From positions 1 to 10,614 of the forward strand of contig JAZRMG010000179.1 of assembly GCA_045647345.1 (NCBI GenBank): 10,614 bases of DNA, written 5' to 3'. A program made the translations under genes and the position numbers. This DNA is from UBA1189 sp045647345 (lineage in GTDB: Bacteria > Bacteroidota > Bacteroidia > Bacteroidales > Bacteroidaceae). Positions 1 to 6,642 of the stretch are shown here, piece by piece (the stretch's first letter is position 1; the number at the start of each line of letters is the position of its first letter). Below the pieces are notes generated by a model that searched no databases, was not told where the DNA came from, and saw only the letters and a list, made by a program, of their open reading frames with translations.

Positions 1-149
1 TTGTCCAGGATGATAAGGATATCCCAGTCGGAGTCTTCACGAGCATCGCCACGAGCCTGCGACCCATATAACATCACCTGGGTTCCTTTCGGCATTGTCT
101 GTTGTGACAATTGCTGAATCTTACGGATTGTATTTTCACGCCTTGTCAT
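1..149 (-). CDS. Minimal nucleotidyltransferase (MNT/MntA-like), N-terminal part only
   Basis: The gene runs off the left edge, so only 49 codons are visible. They contain the signature of the DNA polymerase beta-like nucleotidyltransferase superfamily: the turn GSQARG (positions about 89-72) followed by the SDWD metal-binding pair (about 53-42). Family members transfer nucleotides to proteins or small molecules. Short stand-alone versions of this type are often the MntA antitoxin of HEPN-MNT pairs, which AMPylates the HEPN toxin. A HEPN partner would lie left of the window and cannot be seen, so the antitoxin role is inference. Three in-frame ATGs compete as start (156-158, 153-155, 147-149). 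I chose the last because the predicted promoter is so close that an mRNA starting near 155-158 would leave almost no leader for the first two. Kanamycin-nucleotidyltransferase-like or other MNT functions remain possible. Confidence 0.8.
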   Translation of the reverse strand, partial: MTRRENTIRKIQQLSQQTMPKGTQVMLYGSQARGDAREDSDWDILIILD

Positions 150-161
150 CGCCATCATCTG

Positions 162-194
162 CAAATATAGTGCAAAAAATCAAACCATCACAAT
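162..194 (-). promoter_or_regulatory. Promoter for the nucleotidyltransferase gene
   Basis: On the minus strand the -7 element TATATTTG (162-169) matches the Bacteroidetes consensus TAnnTTTG. An upstream ATTG at 191-194, 21 bp away, can serve as the -33 element, though the usual spacing is about 19 bp. The -7 box ends only 3 bp before the first possible ATG, so the transcript should be leaderless or have a leader of a few bases. Confidence 0.6.
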
Positions 195-480
195 CGTTCA
201 ACAAAAATCTTGCAGTATAGGTCGAAAAACTCCCAAAACAGTTATCGCTAAGGCTCCATCCTTCCCCTCTATCCGCGCAATCCCCAAGGCAAACGAAAAG
301 AACGCAGCCACAGGCGATTAGGAAAATGCAAGAAGTAAGCGGAGAGTAGAGAAACTATAACACTCTGCCACGAGAACGAAGAAGTCTATACTTCCGATTT
401 CAACACCAAGTAAGCAAACCGCAGGATTTCCCTACCCATATGCTACGAAATTTCTGTACGGGATTTCCGAGCGTTTCGTG
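195..480. other. Intergenic stretch with no recognisable gene
   Basis: No open frame of convincing length or composition is present on either strand, and I see no tRNA-like or other known RNA fold. The octamer GGATTTCC occurs twice (423-430 and 463-470), and short arms ACGAAA/TTTCGT flank the stretch around 445-480, but these are too short to assign a function. The segment separates the receptor's terminator from the nucleotidyltransferase promoter and may be decayed coding sequence. Confidence 0.4.
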
Positions 481-495
481 AAAGCTCATAACAAA

Positions 496-527
496 AACCT
501 CCCCGATTCTTCAGAATCGGGGAGGTT
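496..527 (-). terminator. Rho-independent terminator of the TonB receptor transcript
   Basis: A perfect 15-base inverted repeat (496-510 with 513-527) with a GC-rich lower stem forms a hairpin with a tight loop. On the minus strand it is followed by a run of five T (497-493), as expected for intrinsic termination. It lies about 120 bp after the receptor stop codon, giving an unusually long 3' untranslated tail. The plus-strand side lacks a proper T-run, so minus-strand use is favoured. Confidence 0.85.
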
Positions 528-532
528 ATCTA

Positions 533-652
533 TTTCATAAGAAAATCAGGTCGCAGCATGTGGGTAATTTGGATGATTTCGAGATTAATGGTGTGGATGT
601 TCAGGTCGAAGCACCTGAGATAAAGGTGGACGCAAAATCCATTATCAATTAA
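533..652 (+). other. Possible remnant of a coding sequence (C-terminal tail)
   Basis: An open plus-strand frame ends at TAA 650-652. Its last 35 or so codons read like real protein: acidic and hydrophobic residues alternate (for example NLDDFEINGVDV, then QVEAPEIKVDA). It overlaps the end of the receptor gene by 8 bp, has no ATG in frame (only GTG at 560) and no visible ribosome site, and its upstream end runs into the terminator hairpin. It may be the stub of a gene removed by rearrangement, or chance. No family is recognised. Confidence 0.15.
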
Positions 653-2930
653 CAATCTTGAAACCTACAAATATGGTACGGGGCTGGGTGGGGCCATAGA
701 AGTAGCCTGAGTCGCGGAACTCGCCACGGTCGAGGTCGGGCTGGAAGTGGTTGAGGATGTTTTGCACACCGGTATTCACCTGCAGCTTGATGTGGTCGTG
801 AAGGATGAAGGTATAGTTGAACTTCACGTTCAGGTCGAAGAAGTCGGGAGTGGTCTCCATACGGTCTTCGGCGATGTAGCCTGCATAGTGGGGTACGATC
901 ATCGAACCGGTGTAGGTGCCCGAGAGCGAGAAGTCGAAGTTCTTGACGGGCTCTGAGGTGAAGGTGAAGTATCCGTAGTAGTCGGGAGTGCGCATCATGC
1001 GGGTGGTGAATTGTCCCTCTGACCACTCCTCTGCTTGGGTGTAGCGGCTACGCTGGGCTGTGAAGCCGAGGCTGAGCACTGCCTCTTTGCCGTGTGCAAG
1101 CTTGGCATCGAGGTTGGCGCCATATACGCGGGCACCATTACCATTGCGGCGCTCCTTGATGGCATAGCCGTTGCTGTCGTGACCGATATCCTCGAGGATG
1201 AATACGTCGTTGAGACCTGTGTAGAATCCCTCTACGAGTACGTTGGCTTGCCAGTGTCCGAGGGTAGTGGTGTAGTCTACTGAACCGCTATAGCTGTTCG
1301 AACGCTCTTCGCGTAGTCCCTCGGCAAGCTTGATGAGTACACTCTCGCCACCTACGGCAGTCACATGGAGGTCTTCGTCGTAGGCTTGGGGAGCACGGAA
1401 ACCGGTAGAGTAGGTGAGGCGTGCCTGGAATTTCTCCTGAGGCTTATATAATAGGTTCACACGCGGGCTCAGGATGGGACGCTCGATGAGGTTGTGGTTG
1501 TCCAGGCGGCCACCGGCAAGGAGGGTGAAATCTTGCAGCTTCCACTCGTTCTGCACGAAGGCGCTGGCGATGCGTACCTTTTGCTGCATGTCGCGTTGGT
1601 AGCCTATCATCTGGTCGTGAAGGGCGTTGTGCTGATACTCCAGTCCGCCAGTGAATACCGATGGAGCAAAGAGGAATCGCTCGTAGTTGCCCACATACAT
1701 GGCTCCTGCTACCCAGGTGAGGTCATCGGTCTTGCCGTATGCGGCGGTGTCGCGTTGTGCACCATAATAGCTGTCGCGGTCGGTGTGTTGGATAGAACCG
1801 AATACAGAGAGCTTGTGCTTGTATTCGTCCCAGAACTGGTCGTAGCTGACGCCACCGCTATTGATGATATGCTTGGTCTGCTCGGTGATATCGGTTTGGT
1901 GGGGTTGTAGGTCAAACTTGTTACCTCCACGGCGGAGCTCGTTGGTGGTATGGTACTCGAGGTTCAAGCGGCTGAACTGTGAGGGACGATAGTATGAACG
2001 GAAACCGAAGGTGTTCATGTTGAGCTTGCCGAGCTCAGAGAATGTGTCTCCATCGTGGTCGTAAGGGTTGCGGTTGCGGTAGCTCTGATACATGGCTATG
2101 CCGTAGGAGTTGTCCTTGGCCACGAGCGATACGTTGGCGCCCATGTACTGCTCCCATGACTTTCCGCCGAGGTTGCTCATCGTGCTGGCTACCTGGAAGG
2201 AGTTTTCAATGGGGTCTTTGGTGATGATGTTGATGGTGCCACCTACAGCGTTGGCTCCGAAGAGTGCCGAGCCACCTCCACGTACGACCTCCACGCGGTC
2301 AATCATATTGGTAGGAATCTGCTCCAGTCCGTATACGCCACTCAGTGCACTGATGATAGGGCGTGAGTTGATGAGTATCTGTGAGTAGGGACCATCGAGA
2401 CCATTGATGCGCACTTGAGGGAATCCGCAGTTCTGGCAGTTGTTCTCTACGCGTAGGCCTGACTGGAAGTTGAGTGACTTGGCGAGGTCTGTGCTGTTGA
2501 CAGCCTCGAAGAGCTTCGGGCTGAGGATGTTGACCACCACAGGGGCTTCGCGACGGCTCACCTCATTGCGGCTGGCCGATACGACTACCTCATCGACATG
2601 GTATGTTTCCTCTTCCAAGGGAAAGTGTACTACGGCTACATATTCTCCACCTACTACAATTGTTTTCTCCAACGTCTTGTATCCGATAGCCGACACACGC
2701 AATGTATAGCTACCTTCGGCAAGATTCTTGAGCTGAAATTGTCCGACCTCATTCGAAACAGTACCATTACTACTGCCAACAACAAGAATTGTTGCATAGG
2801 GAATATTCTCTTCGGTATCTTTCTCAATTACGTGTCCAGAAATCATGTAACCCTCACGGATATTACTGTTAGCAAACACCACTTGCATACTCATCATGAG
2901 AGCAAGTAATACAAATACAAATTTCTTCAT
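645..2930 (-). CDS. TonB-dependent outer-membrane receptor with carboxypeptidase-regulatory-like N-terminal domain
   Basis: This is an outer-membrane gated porin of the CirA/BtuB-like class that imports a scarce ligand using TonB energy. From the ATG it has 761 residues: a signal peptide (1-20, cleavage after VFA), a carboxypeptidase-D regulatory-like Ig fold (about 28-93, typical of Bacteroidetes receptors), a TonB-box-like segment DEVVVSASR (about 113-121), a plug domain (about 123-238, with VEVVRGGGSALFGANAVGG) and a 22-strand-type barrel to the C-terminus. The plug carries a CQNC pair (C165 and C168). I prefer ATG 2928-2930 over an in-frame TTG at 2949-2951, because the ATG puts the signal peptide's Lys-Lys at the very start; the TTG belongs to a duplicated start region. 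No SusD-like partner is adjacent, so this is not a normal polysaccharide-utilisation pair. The substrate (iron chelate, haem, corrinoid or other) cannot be told. The gene has its own promoter and terminator and appears monocistronic. Confidence 0.93.
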   Translation of the reverse strand: MKKFVFVLLALMMSMQVVFANSNIREGYMISGHVIEKDTEENIPYATILVVGSSNGTVSNEVGQFQLKNLAEGSYTLRVSAIGYKTLEKTIVVGGEYVAVVHFPLEEETYHVDEVVVSASRNEVSRREAPVVVNILSPKLFEAVNSTDLAKSLNFQSGLRVENNCQNCGFPQVRINGLDGPYSQILINSRPIISALSGVYGLEQIPTNMIDRVEVVRGGGSALFGANAVGGTINIITKDPIENSFQVASTMSNLGGKSWEQYMGANVSLVAKDNSYGIAMYQSYRNRNPYDHDGDTFSELGKLNMNTFGFRSYYRPSQFSRLNLEYHTTNELRRGGNKFDLQPHQTDITEQTKHIINSGGVSYDQFWDEYKHKLSVFGSIQHTDRDSYYGAQRDTAAYGKTDDLTWVAGAMYVGNYERFLFAPSVFTGGLEYQHNALHDQMIGYQRDMQQKVRIASAFVQNEWKLQDFTLLAGGRLDNHNLIERPILSPRVNLLYKPQEKFQARLTYSTGFRAPQAYDEDLHVTAVGGESVLIKLAEGLREERSNSYSGSVDYTTTLGHWQANVLVEGFYTGLNDVFILEDIGHDSNGYAIKERRNGNGARVYGANLDAKLAHGKEAVLSLGFTAQRSRYTQAEEWSEGQFTTRMMRTPDYYGYFTFTSEPVKNFDFSLSGTYTGSMIVPHYAGYIAEDRMETTPDFFDLNVKFNYTFILHDHIKLQVNTGVQNILNHFQPDLDRGEFRDSGYFYGPTQPRTIFVGFKIVN

Positions 2931-2962
2931 ACCTTGTTTAGAATTCTTCAATCTTGTTTAGA
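2921..2962 (-). repeat. Tandem duplication of the receptor's translation-start region
   Basis: Read on the minus strand, TCTAAACAAGATTGAAGAAT (2962-2943) is followed directly by TCTAAACAAGGTATGAAGAAAT (2942-2921). The two differ by one substitution and two single-base insertions. The second copy holds the chosen ATG and the first copy has TTG at the equivalent place, in the same reading frame. This accounts for the 7-residue N-terminal extension (MKNSKQG) that a longest-frame gene call would give. Confidence 0.75.
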
Positions 2963-2983
2963 CAATTTTCAAATAACCGGGCG

Positions 2984-3014
2984 CAAAGATAGTCTATTTT
3001 AGAATCATTACAAA
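2984..3014 (-). promoter_or_regulatory. Canonical Bacteroidetes promoter of the TonB receptor gene
   Basis: On the minus strand a -33 TTTG (3014-3011) is followed after exactly 19 bp by the -7 element TATCTTTG (2991-2984). This matches the consensus TTTG-N19-TAnnTTTG read by the Bacteroidetes primary sigma factor. Transcription should start near 2977, giving a leader of about 47 bases. That is too short for a cobalamin riboswitch or similar large leader RNA. Confidence 0.85.
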
Positions 3015-3135
3015 GAAAAGATTTAACTTTTTTATAATCATTCTTAATAGTAAAGAAATGGTTTTGTAAGATAAAATGAGGATATATGACTATAAATCTG
3101 ATATATATGATAAATCTGAATGTGGAAATAAAAAT

Positions 3136-3169
3136 ATTGCAAGCATTCAACAATGTGAATGCTTGCAAT
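3136..3169 (-). terminator. Rho-independent terminator after the CotH-like gene
   Basis: A perfect 14-base inverted repeat (3136-3149 with 3156-3169) with a 6-base loop lies 25 bp past the stop codon. On the minus strand it is followed by ATTTTTATTT, a T-rich tail. It separates the CotH-like gene from the receptor gene, which starts from its own promoter about 120 bp further on; the AT-rich spacer between them shows nothing else. Confidence 0.8.
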
Positions 3170-3194
3170 TTCTACATGACAGATAGTGAAGTTT

Positions 3195-6100
3195 CTATTT
3201 CTTAAACTTTACATCATATGCTGCATCTCCTAACATCCATCGCACAATATATGTTCCGCTTGGCAAATCAGCTACAGACTGTACTCTATCGGCCTTGAAA
3301 GTATAGAGCAGACGGCCTCCTACGGTATAGACTTGTGCTACCACACCAGAGAGCACATTCATATCATCAGAGATAAAGCGTAGAGTCATTGCATCCCTAT
3401 CATAAATGACGGCATAATCTATGGACGGCATATAATCCATAGGCTCTATCGCATTGTCGACAATCTCATTTGTAGCCTTTACAAGACGCCAACGAATATT
3501 GTTTCCTTTATCCTCTGCTACTCCTACACAAGCGCTACCCACACCTGCGGACAGGTCCTTCGTACCCAGATATCCCCTTGCACTCTTCAGTGAGAACGTA
3601 TTGGCTGCTACCTGAGTAGCAAGGAACTGGCCTTGTGCATCGCGCGGAGTATCTGTAAGGGCAAGCGAAGTATTATCATCCTCAGTTACCGTTACATACA
3701 TACCATTGGTGTAGATATGGAAGGTATTCATCATACCCGGAACTGGTTTCAGCTTAAACCGCTGGGACACATCCATCGTATCAGCCTCGGCCATAACGAG
3801 GCCATCTCCACAAGAAAGGTTATACCCTGTCATATGACGCATATAATACTCGGCATCTTCGTCAGGTACATTCAAGACGTGGAGTGCCTCCATCAGTTCT
3901 GTCAACCAATTTATCATTGCACTATATTCCTCTGCCGATGCATAGCTATATTCTTCAGCCTCTGCTATCGCCTCGCTCAATGCATCGATACGATCTCGCG
4001 AATGTTGCATAGGTGCATTACCAATCCAGCGTTTGTTTATACTGGTAATAGCTACTTTAGCCTGAGCTATTAATGCTTCCAAAGCTGCTTGTGCAGTACC
4101 GAGTTCATCGATATACTCTTCGATGAACCATTCTGATCGCATAACTTCTTCGGCTACCGATTCTCGTTTATTGGCATATACTTTTGAGCCTTCCGTAGTA
4201 GCATTGGTTCCCAACAGTCCATTTAGGGTATATATACGATAGCAATCATCCTCTATTGATACATGGTAAGTGGCTCTTGACTCGTCGGTAATAACTTCCT
4301 GTCCCACCATGGTCCAACTGTTTGTCGTACCAAGCGCCACATATAGTCCATTGTCGGCTTTCAAGTACACCCCATTACCATTCTCCGTAGCCTCAAAGGA
4401 GTAGTGCTGTCCCTTGTTGGAATCATCAGGTATACCTAAAGAAAGTTGCTTGTCTGTAATCGTAAGGTATAGGTCTGAACTTTTATGGCGTATCACATAT
4501 CTTTTGTCCGAAGAGGGTAATTGCTGCCTCTGTGCTACGGCAAGCTGTTCAGCAAGGTTCACATGAGCCAATATATAATCATCTTGAACAGTTGATTCTA
4601 ACATCTTGGCATCAGCCACCATTTGCCGTAATCGTGCTATTTGGTCTTCAGAATAGCAAAACAACTTTCCGCCTACCTGCTCGTCGGAAATCCCGTTAAG
4701 AAATAACTCGGCATCGGAGATTGTAGCCATCAACATGGCTTTTACCTCTTCTGGAATATAATCAGGAATAAGTTCCTCTGGAATGATACGCCACTGACGA
4801 TTGTTGCTCACCGCATTACGATCGTCGTTAGTATAGCTAAGGACAGGGTTACCATCAGCTGTTTTGCCACCTGAGTTGTTGATGGCATGATCAGAGTACA
4901 CATTGATGATATTATAATTGCCGTTCTCGTTCACCGTCACAAAGTACCATAACTGACGGGTATCATCCGTATTGGGCTCCACAGCATTAAGCACATTTCC
5001 CACAGCAGATGTAGGCGAGGGATCATTGAAAGCCAAACCTGTAGCCTTGTTGATGAGATGAAAACGCTCACCAACCTGAGATATTATCCAGAGCTGAGTG
5101 TCACGTCCATACTCAGGAGAACGAATCACAACACTGTCGCCACTTTCTGATAGGTCAAGCACCTTGTTGGCACCCTTATTATATATGCGATAGTAATAAC
5201 CATCGTTCAATTCAAAGGGCTCCAATACCACTACAGGATTATCGTCATCGCTTTCATTGTTATCTCCATCGCTACTATCATTGACTCGTTCGGAAAATCG
5301 TGCAGTAAGAAAATCCATATGCTCACTGATAAACCTCTTTAATTGTTCTATGTAATCAGCATAAGTTGAATAAAGATAAATCTCATTATACGTCTTCGAC
5401 GAAATGGAATATCTCCCGTAGTTCTTCTGTTGCGAATGGTCGAGATATATCGCCATACTATCGATATAGTCATAAAGATGCTGTTTCAATCCCCCATTTA
5501 CCTTTTGTTTCCATGTATCATTTACGATGCGATTAAACCACGGATCCTCTACCATGCGTCTTACCCACACCTTTGTCAGGTCATCGCCAAATCCAGCTTC
5601 TATCATGTCGCGATTTGTTACATCACCGACACGGCTACAATTGTTGTAGGCAATATCATAATCCCACAACGGACCGAAATAGAGCTTGGGATCATCACGA
5701 TCCTTGTATAGGAAAGTACTCCAGAAACCATCCACGTTAGCACTAAGTTCCGTGGCTATATACCAGCTCACCAGTGTAGCCGAGTCAACAATGGCGCGAT
5801 ATCCTTTTTGAGGATCCTTAAAATCGTTTCCGAAGAGTGCTGATTCGAAATCATTGAGATATTGTCTGATATAGTTTTTTTGTGCCGTGTTAATAACATC
5901 CTCATCGGGCGATTTTACCGAAACAATCAAGTTTTTATCCGTACGGAAGTGCACTCGCTCGCCCGAACCGAATCCATCGATCTCTACCAAATACCCTCCT
6001 GTAATGTTCGATGTATCAGTAGCTATCTCCTCCTGCTCATATACCTCCACACGCTTGTTATCTACATTTATCTGATCCGACACTTGATAGTTGCCCAAAT

Positions 6101-6545
6101 AGGTACCATTGAGTACAAGATCTACGAAGTGCGATGCCGGACTGAATGGCTGCCCCAAGAAATCTCCCATGGTAAATGTTACCGCATTGCGCAATAACGA
6201 CTTATCACCATGATTGGCCAATAATGTCCAACTCTTATTTTTGGCGTATCCCTTACCAAGAAATTTAGTCGACTCCTTGAACTTGATGCGATAAGGTTTC
6301 TTGGGCAATTTCCATGTAGAGTTGCCTCGTCCGCGTATCTGTAACGAATCGTACTGCACCATCGTATTTCCATCAACATATGTCAACGTTGAATAGATAT
6401 AGGAAGTCTTACTCTCCACGGGCTGATTGTCGTACGTCTCAATATATATGGTAGGGATATTAGTCAACTGACTATACTGTGCTTTACACACTCCTATCAT
6501 CAGAAACAATATTATACAGCCCAATAATCGCTTCACCGCATTCAT
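3195..6545 (-). CDS. Secreted CotH-like kinase protein with beta-trefoil modules and T9SS sorting domain
   Basis: The protein has 1116 residues. Residues 1-22 form a signal peptide (basic MNAVKR, hydrophobic core, cleavage at CKA before Gln23). Residues about 30-415 match the CotH family, which in Bacillus includes an atypical protein kinase of spore-coat proteins. Visible hallmarks are RGRGNSTWKLPKKPYRIKF (71-89), NHGDKSLLRN (111-120) and GPLWDYDIAY (291-300), whose Asp residues fit the family's metal/ATP site. An acidic linker (422-435) leads to a ricin-type beta-trefoil (about 445-597) with QxW-like repeats TQLW, RQLW and NRQW. Two helical spacers (about 600-672 and 812-895) each precede a weaker trefoil-like unit (681-808 and 898-1023). 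Residues about 1045-1116 form a T9SS type A sorting domain, with LPSGTYIV and a basic KFKK end. The protein is therefore predicted to be exported and surface-anchored or released. Its substrate is unknown; the lectin-like modules suggest glycan binding. It is visibly more AT-rich than its neighbours. It follows a terminator and has no obvious promoter. Confidence 0.88.
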   Translation of the reverse strand: MNAVKRLLGCIILFLMIGVCKAQYSQLTNIPTIYIETYDNQPVESKTSYIYSTLTYVDGNTMVQYDSLQIRGRGNSTWKLPKKPYRIKFKESTKFLGKGYAKNKSWTLLANHGDKSLLRNAVTFTMGDFLGQPFSPASHFVDLVLNGTYLGNYQVSDQINVDNKRVEVYEQEEIATDTSNITGGYLVEIDGFGSGERVHFRTDKNLIVSVKSPDEDVINTAQKNYIRQYLNDFESALFGNDFKDPQKGYRAIVDSATLVSWYIATELSANVDGFWSTFLYKDRDDPKLYFGPLWDYDIAYNNCSRVGDVTNRDMIEAGFGDDLTKVWVRRMVEDPWFNRIVNDTWKQKVNGGLKQHLYDYIDSMAIYLDHSQQKNYGRYSISSKTYNEIYLYSTYADYIEQLKRFISEHMDFLTARFSERVNDSSDGDNNESDDDNPVVVLEPFELNDGYYYRIYNKGANKVLDLSESGDSVVIRSPEYGRDTQLWIISQVGERFHLINKATGLAFNDPSPTSAVGNVLNAVEPNTDDTRQLWYFVTVNENGNYNIINVYSDHAINNSGGKTADGNPVLSYTNDDRNAVSNNRQWRIIPEELIPDYIPEEVKAMLMATISDAELFLNGISDEQVGGKLFCYSEDQIARLRQMVADAKMLESTVQDDYILAHVNLAEQLAVAQRQQLPSSDKRYVIRHKSSDLYLTITDKQLSLGIPDDSNKGQHYSFEATENGNGVYLKADNGLYVALGTTNSWTMVGQEVITDESRATYHVSIEDDCYRIYTLNGLLGTNATTEGSKVYANKRESVAEEVMRSEWFIEEYIDELGTAQAALEALIAQAKVAITSINKRWIGNAPMQHSRDRIDALSEAIAEAEEYSYASAEEYSAMINWLTELMEALHVLNVPDEDAEYYMRHMTGYNLSCGDGLVMAEADTMDVSQRFKLKPVPGMMNTFHIYTNGMYVTVTEDDNTSLALTDTPRDAQGQFLATQVAANTFSLKSARGYLGTKDLSAGVGSACVGVAEDKGNNIRWRLVKATNEIVDNAIEPMDYMPSIDYAVIYDRDAMTLRFISDDMNVLSGVVAQVYTVGGRLLYTFKADRVQSVADLPSGTYIVRWMLGDAAYDVKFKK

Positions 6546-6591
6546 GCTTTTATGATTTTTATATAATGGTACACATTCTTCTCTATAGCTA

Positions 6592-6621
6592 AATAAAGGA
6601 GGGTATGCACCCTCCTTTATT
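6592..6621 (-). terminator. Terminator of the glycogen operon
   Basis: A perfect 13-base inverted repeat (6592-6604 and 6609-6621) around a 4-base loop ATGC, with a GGAGGGT/ACCCTCC core, starts 21 bp after the GH57 stop codon. A T-rich tail (TTTATTTAG) follows on the minus strand. It lies 46 bp upstream of the CotH-like gene, so that gene depends on read-through or on a weak promoter in the remaining gap. Confidence 0.85.
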
Positions 6622-6642
6622 ACTCAATATTTCAATATTGTC

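Noticed and set aside
1494..1910. Plus-strand open frame of 138 codons
   Set aside because: It lies entirely inside the TonB receptor barrel on the opposite strand, has no family features, and reflects the codon use of the real gene.
2931..2980. Cobalamin or other riboswitch ahead of the TonB receptor
   Set aside because: The promoter leaves a leader of only about 47 bases, too short for a cobalamin aptamer, and no conserved box was seen.
2938..3168. Minus-strand open frame of 76 codons between the receptor and CotH-like genes
   Set aside because: It covers a terminator hairpin, an AT-rich spacer and a canonical promoter, and its Phe/Ile-rich translation looks like AT-rich intergenic DNA.
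3633..4073. Plus-strand open frame of 146 codons, Cys/His/Ile-rich
   Set aside because: It is antisense to the C-terminal modules of the CotH-like protein; the composition is typical of a shadow frame.
645..6545. SusC/SusD polysaccharide-utilisation locus
   Set aside because: No SusD-like lipoprotein, sensor/regulator or secreted polysaccharidase is next to the receptor, and the receptor's plug resembles CirA/BtuB-type rather than SusC-type proteins.
6546..6642. Inverted repeat as an insertion-sequence end or CRISPR-like repeat
   Set aside because: It occurs once, is a single perfect hairpin with a T-rich tail just after a stop codon, and is fully explained as a terminator.
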